Positions 32,805 through 41,493 of a stretch of DNA of 64,000 nt are shown here, one piece after another. The notes below the pieces were generated by a model, which saw only the letters and a program-made list of their open reading frames with translations, made no database searches and had not been told where the DNA came from. Position numbers and translations under genes: made by a program. Position 1 is the stretch's first letter. Each line of letters begins with the position of its first letter. Source of the stretch: Candidatus Effluviviaceae Genus I sp. (GTDB taxonomy: Bacteria; Joyebacterota; Joyebacteria; Joyebacterales; Joyebacteraceae); NCBI GenBank assembly GCA_016867725.1, contig VGIX01000003.1, positions 1 through 64,000 on the forward strand, read 5' to 3'.

Positions 32805-35312
32805 CTACCTCACGAGCGCCATCCGGCCGACCTCGGTCACGTCGCCCGCGCGGAGGCGGCAGAAGTAGACGCCCGACGCGGCGTCGGCGCCGGAGGCGTC
32901 CTGCCCGTCCCACGACACGGCATGCTCGCCGGCGCCCAGCTCACCGTCCACGAGCTGCCGCACGAGCCTCCCGGCCACGTCGTAGATCGCGAGGTCGACG
33001 TGACCCCGCGAAGGCAGCGCGAACCGCACCGACGTCCGCGGGCTGAACGGGTTCGGGTAGTTGGGCGTGAGGAGGAGGCGCGGGGCCGCGGGGCCTTCAG
33101 CCACGCTGCTCTGGCTCTCCTCGATCCCCCAGATCTCAACGTCGTCGATGTTCCAGCCGCAGTACCGCCAGCTCGAGTCGGTCGTCCCCATCGTCCACCT
33201 GAGATAGACCGTCTCCTGCCCGTCGGCAACGGCTGAGATGTCGATCTCCTGCAGCGACCAGGCGGTCTCCGCGATGGTCCCGCCGTTCTGCCACACGGTC
33301 GTGAAGTTCGTGCCGTCGTTGCTGACCCTCACGTACGCGTGATCGTAGATGCTCTGCTCCACGCCGAGCCAGCGGCGGAACTTGAGCGTCACCGACGACA
33401 GAGCGGAGCAGTCGATGGCGGTGGACGTGAGGTGGCGTTCCGGCAGGTTGTTCTCGTAGTCGCCGCTCAGGTTGTAGCCGTACACGTTCGTGCCGGTGTA
33501 GCCGCTCATCGGATCCGGCCCGCCGTACTGGCCGCCGCCGCCGGTCGGCCTCCCGTAGGCCCAGAGACCCTGCGTCGTCCAGCCCGGGTCCAAGTCCATC
33601 GAGAAGCTGTGCACGAGCGTCGGCGCCCCGACGGTCAGAGTGACGCCCCTCGAGGTGTCGCCCACGTGGTCCGTCGTGTTGATGAACTGAACGAGGTCGG
33701 TGTACGTGCCGTTCCCGAGCGTGTTGGCCGCCGCGTTGATGGACACCGTGACGTCCGCGGTCGCGTGGCCCTCGAGGTGCCCCGACGCGCTCGAGAGCGT
33801 GACCCACGGCTGCGTCTTCGTCACCGCGTAGTCGATGCGGGTGTCGTACTGGTTCTCCAGCGTGTACGTCACGCTGGACGGGGTGAAGGGGCCGCCGGCA
33901 TCGCCTGCCGCGGCGAGGCCTGAGGACGGCGTCACCTTGAGCCCCGCCGCGTTCGGGTCATAGAGGTCCGTCGTGGTCGCTCCCGTGCTCGCGGGGTCAA
34001 GCCAGTTCGACAGGCGGGTCGAGCTCGTGCCGCCGCCGGTCCAGGACAACGAGAAGCTGCCGTACCAGTCGGAGGAGTTGTTGCCGCACGCCGCGTAGCC
34101 GCCGTGCAGCTGGCCGATGACGCGGTGGTTCTGGTCGAACAGCGGGCTTCCCGACGACCCGGGCTCCGTCGTGCCCTCGTCCCAGTCCACAACGCGAACG
34201 TGCGAGCCGTCACCCGGCGACGAGGTCCCGAGGTAGCTCGTGATCTGCGTCGGGTCGTTCTCGAAGCTGATGCACTTCACGCCGGTGTCGGGGTGGTGGA
34301 TGGCCGTGGCGGTGGCCGCGACCGCTCCCGTCCTGTCCCAGCCCGCGAACGTGACGCCCCACGACGGGTTCGGGTCCTCGTCGAGCTCCACGAGGGTGAA
34401 GTCCGAGTTGGAGTAGGAGGCCCTGAAGTACGAGCCCGTCTGGGAGCTCGACAGCGAGCCCCCGCTCAGCTGCCCGCACACCGGGCTCTGGTAGTTCCAG
34501 TACACGACGAGCGAGGCGGCGTTGCTGGACGTGACCCCGCAGTGCCTGGCCGTCATGAAGTAGGGCACGCCGTTCGACGAGGTGTTGTTCACCATGAAGC
34601 CGGTGCAGAAGAGCGAGCCGCCGGTCGAGATGACGCCCACGGAGCGGATGTCATCCCGCCAGCGATCGCCCTGCGGGCAGATCACGTCGATGTTGCACGA
34701 GCCCGGAGCGCGGGACAGCAGCTCGCCGAAGCCCCGGTATCCCACGTTGACCGACGTGAGCGTCAGGGCGAGGGCCGGGACGGCCTTGGTCGGCACGGTC
34801 GCCTCGATCACGATGTCGTCCGAGAGGACGACCGGCGTCCACAGCTCGCCGTGCTCCGCGTTGTCGGCCGCCGTGAACGGCCTGAGGACCTCGCCCATGT
34901 CCGCGGCGTAGACCATGAGCCTGCCGCCCTCGGGCATGCGGTAGGTCGTGAAGCCCAGGTTGAGCGACAGGGCGCCGGGGGAGGTGATGCGCAGGCGCCA
35001 GAGGCTCACGCCTCCGTCGAGCTCCTCCCACGACCCGTGGGTCGCCGGGGTCATCGAGACGGGGTGGGGAACCGCGTACCGCGGCGCCAGACCCTGCCGG
35101 TCGCGCTCCTCGTCCTCGATGGCGAGGGCGTCGCGATCGAGCGGGGCGATGGACAGCTGCTCGACGGACTCGAGCGCCGCCACGGGGAAGTCCGCCGCAG
35201 TGGGGGAGACCGGCTCGGAGGCGCCGTGCGCCACGCGGGGGAGGACAAGGACGGTGACGGCCAGAACAGAGGCCAGAACGGCCACGGGACACAGGCTTCG
35301 ACGGCTGCTCAC
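32805..35312 (-). CDS. Secreted lysyl-endopeptidase-like serine protease with FlgD-type C-terminal domain
   Basis: An 835-residue exported protein. A signal peptide (CPVAVLASVLAVTVLVLPRV) is followed by a propeptide-like region (about 35-220), then a trypsin-fold domain close to Lysobacter/Achromobacter lysyl endopeptidases: GSCNIDVICPQGDRW, FCTGFMVNNT, catalytic His in MTARHCG, Asp in SDFTLVELDED, Ser in EPGSSGSPLFD. After about residue 460 come an Ig-like region, a jelly-roll-like region and a C-terminal FlgD-like Ig module (NYPNPFSP...IYDVAGRLVR...ASGVYFCRL) that probably serves sorting or anchoring. GTG 35312 is 7 nt after AGGAGG (35325-35320). The only secreted enzyme and only internal minus-strand gene here. 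Confidence 0.88.
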   Translation of the reverse strand: MSSRRSLCPVAVLASVLAVTVLVLPRVAHGASEPVSPTAADFPVAALESVEQLSIAPLDRDALAIEDEERDRQGLAPRYAVPHPVSMTPATHGSWEELDGGVSLWRLRITSPGALSLNLGFTTYRMPEGGRLMVYAADMGEVLRPFTAADNAEHGELWTPVVLSDDIVIEATVPTKAVPALALTLTSVNVGYRGFGELLSRAPGSCNIDVICPQGDRWRDDIRSVGVISTGGSLFCTGFMVNNTSSNGVPYFMTARHCGVTSSNAASLVVYWNYQSPVCGQLSGGSLSSSQTGSYFRASYSNSDFTLVELDEDPNPSWGVTFAGWDRTGAVAATATAIHHPDTGVKCISFENDPTQITSYLGTSSPGDGSHVRVVDWDEGTTEPGSSGSPLFDQNHRVIGQLHGGYAACGNNSSDWYGSFSLSWTGGGTSSTRLSNWLDPASTGATTTDLYDPNAAGLKVTPSSGLAAAGDAGGPFTPSSVTYTLENQYDTRIDYAVTKTQPWVTLSSASGHLEGHATADVTVSINAAANTLGNGTYTDLVQFINTTDHVGDTSRGVTLTVGAPTLVHSFSMDLDPGWTTQGLWAYGRPTGGGGQYGGPDPMSGYTGTNVYGYNLSGDYENNLPERHLTSTAIDCSALSSVTLKFRRWLGVEQSIYDHAYVRVSNDGTNFTTVWQNGGTIAETAWSLQEIDISAVADGQETVYLRWTMGTTDSSWRYCGWNIDDVEIWGIEESQSSVAEGPAAPRLLLTPNYPNPFSPRTSVRFALPSRGHVDLAIYDVAGRLVRQLVDGELGAGEHAVSWDGQDASGADAASGVYFCRLRAGDVTEVGRMALVR

Positions 35313-35401
35313 GGCGATTCCTCCTGCCATCCGCGGAACCGAGACGGAGCGTCCGGCAGGCCGCGGCGCGCCGACCGGACGTGAACCGGCTTCTCCAGAC
35401 A

Positions 35402-35430
35402 ATGTTACCAGATTGGGCGCGCCGCGTCCA
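35402..35430 (-). promoter_or_regulatory. Promoter of the secreted protease
   Basis: On the minus strand TGGACG (35430-35425), a 17-bp spacer and TAACAT (35407-35402) with an extended TGG just before it. Predicted start near 35395, giving an 80-nt leader. Confidence 0.5.
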
Positions 35431-35488
35431 GAGCCGGTCCGGCCGCATGCGGCGGACCACGCGCGCGCGGCGGCGCCGTCCCCGCTCC

Positions 35489-35517
35489 TTGACCGCCGCC
35501 GCGACTTCTGCGAGACT
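35489..35517 (+). promoter_or_regulatory. Promoter of the 35526 gene
   Basis: TTGACC (35489-35494), a 17-bp spacer and GAGACT (35512-35517, a variant of the TAGACT box used elsewhere in the window). The expected start of transcription, 35523-35525, is right at the ATG. Confidence 0.5.
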
Positions 35518-35525
35518 CGCGCTCC

Positions 35526-36221
35526 ATGGACGCCCTGAACGCGCGCAGCACGCCCGCGCCGCTCTCGCCGAGCGGCGCGACGACGCGATGGGAGCGGATC
35601 GGCGGTGCGTTCTTCCGGGCGCGGAGCGTCACGCCGATCGGCATCCTCGCGGCCGCGCTGCTCTGGCCGACGCCGGGAGGCCTGACGGCCGCGAGGCTCG
35701 CCGGGGCGGCCGCGCTGCTCGTCGCGGGCGAGGCGCTGCGCCTGTGGGCCGTAGGGGTGGCGGGGAAGCTCACGAGGACGAGAGGCTCCAACGTGAAGGG
35801 GCTCGTCACGTCGGGCCCCTTCGGCTTCGTGCGAAACCCGCTCTACCTGGGCAACTTCGCCATCGCGGGCGGCGTCGCCGTGCTCTCGAAGGTCGGGTGG
35901 CTCCTGTGGGCGATGCCGCTCCTCTTCGCCCTCCAGTACGCGGCCATCGTCGCCTGGGAGGAGCGCGTCCTCGCTCAGGCGTTCGGCGAGGCGTACGACG
36001 ACTACCGGCGGGGCGTGAGGCGCTGGGTGCCGTCGCCGCGGCGGTACCGCGGCGCGGCCGGCCCGGCGTGGGCGGCCGGCATCGCGTGGAGGAGCGAGCG
36101 CGACACCCTCGTCGGCCTCGCCGCCGTCGTCGCGCTGTTGGTCGTGAAACACCTCGCAGCGCACGGGAGCATCGCCGCGTTCTGGCTGGGCGCGGCGCGG
36201 GCACTGGGGATGGCACGGTGA
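35526..36221 (+). CDS. Isoprenylcysteine carboxyl methyltransferase-like membrane protein
   Basis: A 231-residue membrane protein of the ICMT/PEMT-type methyltransferase group. It has about five hydrophobic helices and the SAM-binding signature GLVTSGPFGFVRNPLYLGNF, then EERVLAQAFGEAYDDYRRGVRRWVP. Bacterial members have diverse or unknown substrates, often lipids or isoprenoids. No ribosome-binding site precedes ATG 35526 and the predicted transcript starts there, so it may be leaderless. Confidence 0.8.
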   Translation: MDALNARSTPAPLSPSGATTRWERIGGAFFRARSVTPIGILAAALLWPTPGGLTAARLAGAAALLVAGEALRLWAVGVAGKLTRTRGSNVKGLVTSGPFGFVRNPLYLGNFAIAGGVAVLSKVGWLLWAMPLLFALQYAAIVAWEERVLAQAFGEAYDDYRRGVRRWVPSPRRYRGAAGPAWAAGIAWRSERDTLVGLAAVVALLVVKHLAAHGSIAAFWLGAARALGMAR

Positions 36222-36271
36222 AGGTCCGGGCGGCGCGAGCCCGGCAGCAAGCGACAGGGAGGAGGACCAGG

Positions 36272-36619
36272 ATGAAGTCAGCGCCGAAGTCCGAGCGGGT
36301 TCCCGCGCCGGTGACGATGCCGGGCGCGGAGGGCGTCAAGGCGGCGAAGCTCATCGGAGCGGACGAGAAGTCGCCGACGGTGGGCATGCGGCTCTTCGAG
36401 ATCGCCCCCGGTGGGAAGACCCCGTGGCACGCCCACGGCTGGGAGCACGTGATCTACGGCGTCGAGGGGCAGGGGGCGCTCAAGACGGAGCACGGGGACG
36501 CGCCGTTCGGGCCGGGCGACTCCCTGCTCGTTGAGCCGGACGAGCAGCACAACTTCGTGAACACCGGGACGGGCACGCTGCGGTTCATCTGCGTCGTCCC
36601 ACTGCGCGGAGACATGTAG
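36272..36619 (+). CDS. Small cupin-domain protein
   Basis: A 115-residue single-cupin protein. Motif 1 is WHAHGWEHVIYGVEGQG with the metal-binding His-x-His and Glu; motif 2 is VEPDEQHNFVNTG. Such proteins bind a metal ion and act as small dioxygenases, isomerases or sensors; nothing here specifies which. GGGAGGAGG lies upstream of ATG 36272, which is 50 nt after the methyltransferase-like gene. Confidence 0.82.
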   Translation: MKSAPKSERVPAPVTMPGAEGVKAAKLIGADEKSPTVGMRLFEIAPGGKTPWHAHGWEHVIYGVEGQGALKTEHGDAPFGPGDSLLVEPDEQHNFVNTGTGTLRFICVVPLRGDM

Positions 36620-36664
36620 GAGCGGCGACCGGCGGTCCGGCGCGCGGGCCCCGCAAGAAAACCC

Positions 36665-36693
36665 TTGCGCGGACAGGGACGCCCGGCTAGACT
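36665..36693 (+). promoter_or_regulatory. Promoter of the pyr-gua-pur operon
   Basis: TTGCGC (36665-36670), a 17-bp spacer and TAGACT (36688-36693). Transcription should begin near 36700, leaving a leader of about 147 nt before pyrB that contains the hairpins listed next. Confidence 0.65.
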
Positions 36694-36720
36694 GCCGCTG
36701 CACCCACACATGGACGGACG

Positions 36721-36752
36721 CCTTTTAAACTAGCACGGCGAGGCTAGTAAGG
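36721..36752 (+). promoter_or_regulatory. PyrR-binding-loop-like hairpin in the pyrB leader
   Basis: CCTT (36721-36724) pairs with AAGG (36749-36752); after a 4-nt TTAA bulge on the 5' side, ACTAGC (36729-36734) pairs with GCTAGT (36743-36748). The apical part 36732-36745 reads AGCACGGCGAGGCT and agrees with the known PyrR-binding consensus ARUCCNGNGAGGYU at 12 of 14 positions, including the complete CNGNGA hexaloop; the two differences are C for U and A for C at the third and fourth positions. The flanking AAAC...GGCT..TAAGG also resembles Bacillus pyr leaders. Binding by PyrR is inferred. Confidence 0.6.
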
Positions 36753-36763
36753 GTGAGCACACC

Positions 36764-36841
36764 AAACGCGATACGGCGGGTCATCGCAAGCTAGCGCTCG
36801 CGAGGCCCGCCGTTGCGTTTGCCCCTCAGCCTCGGGGAGGG
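36764..36841 (+). promoter_or_regulatory. Leader hairpins that could control pyrB expression
   Basis: AAACGC (36764-36769) and ACGGCGGG (36773-36780) pair with CCCGCCGT (36806-36813) and GCGTTT (36815-36820), giving a strong 14-bp interrupted stem, inside which TCGC/GCGA and AGC/GCT can pair further. It has no U-tract, so it is not a classical terminator. Then CCCTC (36823-36827) can pair with GAGGG (36837-36841), which covers the pyrB ribosome-binding site. This layout suggests control of translation rather than transcription. Confidence 0.45.
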
Positions 36842-36846
36842 TAAGC

Positions 36847-37815
36847 GTGAGCTGGACGAGCAAGCACCTCCTGGGCCTCGAGGGGGTGACGCGCGAGGAG
36901 ATCGTCACCATCCTCGACACGGCCGCGAAGTTCCGGGAGGTCCTCGACCGCCCCGTCAAGAAGGTGCCGACGCTGCGCGGCGTGACCGTGGTCAATCTCT
37001 TCTTCGAGCCGAGCACGCGCACGCGCATGTCCTTCGAGCTCGCGGAGAAGCGGCTGTCGGCGGACACGCTGAGCTTCACGGCGGCGACGTCGAGCGCGAA
37101 GAAGGGCGAGACGCTTCGCGACACGGCGCGGAACATCGAGGCCATGATGGTGGACATGGTGGTCATCCGCCACTCGGCCCCCGGGGCGCCGCACTTCCTC
37201 GCCGACCACCTCGACGCCTCCATCATCAACGCGGGCGACGGCGCCCACGAGCACCCCACCCAGGCCCTCCTCGACCTCTTCACGATGAGGGAGCGGATGG
37301 GCGACATCGAGGGGAAGAAGGTCACCATCCTCGGGGACGTGCTGCACTCGCGCGTCGCCCGCTCGAACGTGTGGGGGCTCACGGCGATGGGCGCCGAGGT
37401 GACGCTCTGCGGCCCGGCGACGTTCATCCCGGCCGAGATCGAGCGCGTCGGCGTCGCCGTGACGACCGACCTCGACGCGGCGGTCGGGGACGCCGACGTC
37501 GTCAACATCCTCCGCATCCAGCAGGAGCGGCTCGACGGCTGCTTCATCCCGAGCCTCAGGGAGTACGCCGCGCTCTTCGGCGTCACGCGCGAGCGCGTCG
37601 AGCGCATGCGACCGGACGTCGTGATCATGCACCCGGGGCCGATCAACCGCGGCGTGGAGCTCGCGCCCGACGTGGCCGACGGCGAGCGCTCCGTGATCCT
37701 CGAGCAGGTGACGAACGGGGTCGCCGTCCGCATGGCGGTCATCTACCTTCTGTCCAGGGCGAGGGCGGCCGAGCGCGTCGAGGGCGCCGAGATCCTCGCG
37801 GAGGTGGGACTATGA
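36847..37815 (+). CDS. pyrB: Aspartate carbamoyltransferase catalytic subunit
   Basis: First committed step of pyrimidine synthesis, joining carbamoyl phosphate and aspartate. The 322-residue product has [19 protein letters not shown] (carbamoyl-phosphate loop), [20 protein letters not shown], and [11 protein letters not shown]. No pyrI regulatory subunit and no pyrR gene accompany it. GTG 36847 lies 5 nt after GGGGAGGG. The frame overlaps pyrC by ATGA. Confidence 0.97.
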   Translation: MSWTSKHLLGLEGVTREEIVTILDTAAKFREVLDRPVKKVPTLRGVTVVNLFFEPSTRTRMSFELAEKRLSADTLSFTAATSSAKKGETLRDTARNIEAMMVDMVVIRHSAPGAPHFLADHLDASIINAGDGAHEHPTQALLDLFTMRERMGDIEGKKVTILGDVLHSRVARSNVWGLTAMGAEVTLCGPATFIPAEIERVGVAVTTDLDAAVGDADVVNILRIQQERLDGCFIPSLREYAALFGVTRERVERMRPDVVIMHPGPINRGVELAPDVADGERSVILEQVTNGVAVRMAVIYLLSRARAAERVEGAEILAEVGL

Positions 37816-39161
37816 AGAAGACGCTCCTGAGAGGCGGGCGGCTGGTCGATCCCGCGACGCGCGCCGACGACAGGCTCGACCTCCTCATCGTGGACGGCAA
37901 GGTCGCCGAGCGGGCGCCGAACCTGCCGGCGGACGAGTCCACGACCGTCCTCGACGTCGCGGGCCTCGTCGTCTGCCCGGGCTTCGTGGACATGCACGTG
38001 CACCTGCGCGAGCCGGGCCGCGAGGACGAGGAGACGATCGAGAGCGGAGGCCTCGCGGCCGTCCACGGCGGCGTCACGGCGATGGCGGCCATGCCGAACA
38101 CGAGCCCGGCCATGGACACCGCCTCGTGGGTGGAGTTCGTGCGGACGAGGCCGTGCGCCGCGGCCGTGCACCCGATCGCGGCCGTGACGGTGGGGCGCGA
38201 GGGGAAGGTGCTGACCGAGATGGCCGAGCTCGCGGCGGCCGGCGCCGTGGCCTTCAGCGACGACGGATCGCCCGTGGCGAGCGGGCACGTCATGCGGATG
38301 GCGCTCCAGTACGCCTCGATGGTCGGGCGACCGATCATCGCGCACTGCGAGGATGCCGACCTCGCGCGGGGCGGCGCGATGCACGAGGGGCTCGCCTCGA
38401 CGATCGCGGGGCTCAAGCCGTCGCCGGCGGCCGCCGAGGAGGTGATGGTCGCCCGCGACGTCATCCTCGCCCGCGCCACGGGCGCGCGGCTCCACATCGC
38501 CCACGTCTCCACGGGGGGCTCCGTCGAGCTCGTGCGAAGGGCCAAGGCGGACGGCGCCGCGGTCACGTGCGAGACCTGCCCGCACTACCTGAGCCTGACG
38601 GACGACGACGTGAGGACCTACGACACGAGCTTCAAGGTGAACCCGCCGCTCCGGTCGGCCCGCGACGTCGAGGCGCTGCGCGAGGGGCTGGCCGACGGAA
38701 CGATCGACGCGGTCGCGAGCGATCACGCGCCGCACTCGCTCGAGGAGAAGCAGGTCGAGTTCGACGCGGCGCCGCCCGGCGCCATCGGCCTCGAGACGAC
38801 GCTTCCCGTGGTCGTCACGCACCTCGTCGCGCCGGGGATCATCTCGCTGTCGCGCGCCGTCGAGGTCCTGAGCGTGAACCCGGCGGCCATCCTCGGGGTC
38901 CCCGGCGGCACGCTCGAGGTCGGCGCGCCCGCCGATGTCGCGGTGTTCGACGCCGAGCGCAGATGGAAGGTGGACGAGCCCTGGTTCCGCTCGAGGTCCA
39001 GGAACTCGCCGTTCATCGGCCACGTGCTCTGCGGACGCGTCACGATGACGCTCCGCGGAGGCGAGGTCGTCTTCAGCGAACCGGAGCATGACGATCCAGG
39101 CGACTGCGAGGCTCGAGAGAGCGACGCGCGTGCGCGCGGAGGACTTCCTGTGCGCGTTTGA
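37812..39161 (+). CDS. pyrC: Dihydroorotase
   Basis: Cyclises carbamoyl aspartate to dihydroorotate. The 449-residue type I enzyme has the zinc motif [43 protein letters not shown] and the catalytic [10 protein letters not shown]. The catalytic core ends near residue 425; about 25 further residues are translated in an overlap of 74 nt with pyrK. This long overlap is unusual but both frames are clean. Confidence 0.96.
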   Translation: MKKTLLRGGRLVDPATRADDRLDLLIVDGKVAERAPNLPADESTTVLDVAGLVVCPGFVDMHVHLREPGREDEETIESGGLAAVHGGVTAMAAMPNTSPAMDTASWVEFVRTRPCAAAVHPIAAVTVGREGKVLTEMAELAAAGAVAFSDDGSPVASGHVMRMALQYASMVGRPIIAHCEDADLARGGAMHEGLASTIAGLKPSPAAAEEVMVARDVILARATGARLHIAHVSTGGSVELVRRAKADGAAVTCETCPHYLSLTDDDVRTYDTSFKVNPPLRSARDVEALREGLADGTIDAVASDHAPHSLEEKQVEFDAAPPGAIGLETTLPVVVTHLVAPGIISLSRAVEVLSVNPAAILGVPGGTLEVGAPADVAVFDAERRWKVDEPWFRSRSRNSPFIGHVLCGRVTMTLRGGEVVFSEPEHDDPGDCEARESDARARGGLPVRV

Positions 39162-39882
39162 CGCGGGCGGGGCGTTCCCCGACGCGCGCCCGGGGCAGTT
39201 CGTGCACGTGCGGACGCCGGCGGACCTCACGCTGAGGCGCCCCTTCTCGGTGGCCGCGGTCACGGGCCGGGGGCGCTTCGAGCTCCTCGTGCGAAAGAGG
39301 GGGGAGGGCACCGCCGCGCTCCTCTCGCTGCCGGAGGGGGCGGAGGTGTCGGTCCTCGGACCTTCGGGGAACGGGTTCGGCCTGCCGGAGCCCGGCGAGA
39401 GGGCGGTGCTCGTCGCCGGCGGCATCGGCGTCGCGGGCCTGCGGCACCTCTCGCGGACGCTCGCGAGGGACGGCCGCCGCCAGGTGGTTCTGGTCGGCGC
39501 GCCGACGGCGACGGCGCTCCTCGACGGCGTGCTTCCCGGGCCGACGACGGACGGCGCGGTGCGCGTCGAGGTCGCCACGGACGACGGCTCGCGAGGGCTC
39601 CGGGGGACGGTGTGCGACCTCGTCGGGCGCGCGCTCGAGGAGACGGACGCGCCGGCCCGCGTCTACTGCTGCGGGCCGCAGGCGATGCTCCGCTCGGCGG
39701 CGGGGATCGCACTCGCGGCGGGCGCGCGGTGCGAGGCGCTCGTCGAGGAGGTCATGGCCTGCGGGATCGGCGCGTGCCGGGGGTGCGTCGTGCGGACGCG
39801 GACCGGGTATCGCGCCGCGTGCGCCGACGGGCCGGTGTTCGACGCGGCGGAGCTCGTGTTCGACGGGGAGGAGCGTGCCTGA
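39088..39882 (+). CDS. pyrK: Dihydroorotate dehydrogenase electron-transfer subunit
   Basis: FAD and [2Fe-2S] protein passing electrons from PyrD to NAD+. The 264-residue product has the FAD motif LRRPFSVAAV, the NAD-binding VLVAGGIGVAGLRHL, YCCGPQAML and cluster cysteines in EEVMACGIGACRGCVV followed by ACADGPVF. It pairs with the class 1B PyrD encoded next, with an 8-nt overlap. Confidence 0.95.
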   Translation: MTIQATARLERATRVRAEDFLCAFDAGGAFPDARPGQFVHVRTPADLTLRRPFSVAAVTGRGRFELLVRKRGEGTAALLSLPEGAEVSVLGPSGNGFGLPEPGERAVLVAGGIGVAGLRHLSRTLARDGRRQVVLVGAPTATALLDGVLPGPTTDGAVRVEVATDDGSRGLRGTVCDLVGRALEETDAPARVYCCGPQAMLRSAAGIALAAGARCEALVEEVMACGIGACRGCVVRTRTGYRAACADGPVFDAAELVFDGEERA

Positions 39883-40795
39883 CCTCAGAACGACGTTCGC
39901 CGGCATCGCGATGCGGACCCCGATCATGCTGGCCTCGGGGACCGTGGGATACGGCGGCGAGCTGTCAGGGCTTTGCGACTTCTCGAGCGTCGGGGCGATC
40001 GTGACGAAGACCGTGACGGAGGCGCCGAGGGATGGCAACCGGCCCCCGCGCCTGGCCGAGACGCCTGGCGGGCTCCTGAACGCGATCGGGCTTGAGAACG
40101 TGGGGATCGAGCGCTTCCTCGACGAGAAGCTGCCCGCGGCGGCCGCGCTCGGAGCGCCGGTCGTCGTGAGCGTCGCGGGGGACAGCCCGGCGGCGTTCGC
40201 GAGGCTCGCGCGGCGCGTCGGGGAGCGGCCGGAGACGGCCGCGGTCGAGATCAACATCTCGTGCCCGAACGTGGAGCGCGCGCGTCGCCCGGTCTGGGAC
40301 GACCCGGACGCGACGGCGGCCGTCGTGGCCGCGGCGAGGGCGGCCACGGGCAAACCGCTCCTCGTCAAGCTCTCGCCGAACACGGCCGATGCCCTGAGCG
40401 TCGCCGAGGCGGCCCAGCGCGCCGGCGCGGACGCCCTCGTCGTGGCGAACACGCTGCCGGGCATGAGGATCGACATCGAGACCGGGCGTCCCGCGCTCGG
40501 GAACGCGACCGGCGGCCTCTCGGGGCGGGCGCTCATGCCGGTGAACCTCGCGCTCGTGTGGAGGATCGCCGCGGGCGTGTCGATCCCGCTCGCGGGGTCC
40601 GGCGGCGTCGCGACGGCCGAGGACGCGCTCGAGTATCTCATGGCAGGCGCGTCCGCCGTGCAGGTGGGGACCGCGCTGTTCCTCGACCCCGACGCCGCGA
40701 CGACGATCGCCGAGGGGCTCAGGCGTCGCATGGCGCACGATGGCGTGCGCAGCGTGGCCGAGTACAAGGGGATGGCCGGGAGGATGTCCACATGA
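39875..40795 (+). CDS. pyrD: Dihydroorotate dehydrogenase, class 1B catalytic subunit
   Basis: FMN enzyme oxidising dihydroorotate to orotate; class 1B works with PyrK and reduces NAD+. 306 residues with MLASGTVGYGGEL, TKTVTEAPRDGN, NAIGLENVGIE, the catalytic-Cys motif INISCPNV, and GSGGVATAEDALEYLMAGASAVQVGTA-type C-terminal FMN phosphate loop (40600-40680). GTG 39875 overlaps pyrK; the 3' end overlaps pyrF by ATGA. Confidence 0.97.
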   Translation: MPDLRTTFAGIAMRTPIMLASGTVGYGGELSGLCDFSSVGAIVTKTVTEAPRDGNRPPRLAETPGGLLNAIGLENVGIERFLDEKLPAAAALGAPVVVSVAGDSPAAFARLARRVGERPETAAVEINISCPNVERARRPVWDDPDATAAVVAAARAATGKPLLVKLSPNTADALSVAEAAQRAGADALVVANTLPGMRIDIETGRPALGNATGGLSGRALMPVNLALVWRIAAGVSIPLAGSGGVATAEDALEYLMAGASAVQVGTALFLDPDAATTIAEGLRRRMAHDGVRSVAEYKGMAGRMST

Positions 40796-41493
40796 ACGAC
40801 CGCGAACGCAGCCGCCTCATCGTGGCGCTCGACGTGCCGACGAGGAGTGAGGCGCTCTCGTTCGCCCGGCGGGTCGGCCCGCACGCGGGGTTCCTCAAGG
40901 TCGGGTCGAGGCTCTTCACGGCCGAGGGACCCGACCTCGTCCGCGCGCTCAAGTCCGCGGGGCACGGGATCTTCCTCGATCTCAAGTACCACGACATCCC
41001 CAACACGGTCGCCGAGGCGGCCGCGGCCGCGGCGGGGCTCGGCGTGGACTTCTTCGACGTGCACGCGTCGGGCGGTGCCGACATGGTGCGCGCGGCGGCG
41101 GAGGCGAGCCGGGAGGAAGCCTCGAGGCTCGGCCTGCCGCGCCCGCGCCTCCTGGCCGTCACCGTGCTCACGAGCATGCCCTCGACCGTCGAGCAGGTGA
41201 CGCAGCTCGCGAGGCTCGCGCGGGACGCGGGGGCCGACGGCGTCGTCGCGTCCGCGCAGGAGGCGCGCGCCGTCCGCGACGTGACGGGGAGCGGCTTCGT
41301 CATCGTCACGCCGGGCATCCGCCCGGCGGGCGCGGGCAGGAACGACCAACGCCGCGTCGCCACTCCCGCCGAGGCCGTGGCGAGCGGAGCCGACTACATC
41401 GTCGTGGGCCGGCCGGTCCTCGCCGCGGACGACCCCGCGGCGGCCGCCCGTGCCATCGTGGAGGAGATGCAGAGCGCGGGGGTGACGCCGTGA
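40792..41493 (+). CDS. pyrF: Orotidine-5'-phosphate decarboxylase
   Basis: Last step of UMP synthesis. The 233-residue product starts LIVALDVPTRSEAL, has the catalytic LDLKYHDIPNTV (DxKxxD tetrad) near residue 65, TVLTSM, VTPGIRPAG and YIVVGRPV. It is the common bacterial (PyrF type 1) form. Confidence 0.97.
   Translation: MNDRERSRLIVALDVPTRSEALSFARRVGPHAGFLKVGSRLFTAEGPDLVRALKSAGHGIFLDLKYHDIPNTVAEAAAAAAGLGVDFFDVHASGGADMVRAAAEASREEASRLGLPRPRLLAVTVLTSMPSTVEQVTQLARLARDAGADGVVASAQEARAVRDVTGSGFVIVTPGIRPAGAGRNDQRRVATPAEAVASGADYIVVGRPVLAADDPAAAARAIVEEMQSAGVTP

Noticed and set aside
35313-36164. Upstream extension of the minus-strand protease frame to 36164
   Set aside because: The signal peptide, ribosome-binding site and promoter all place the start at 35312; the extension crosses the divergent methyltransferase-like gene and has no recognisable content.
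36764-36820. Intrinsic terminator in the pyrB leader
   Set aside because: The stem is strong but is followed by GCCCC rather than a T-run, so I describe it as a structural element only.
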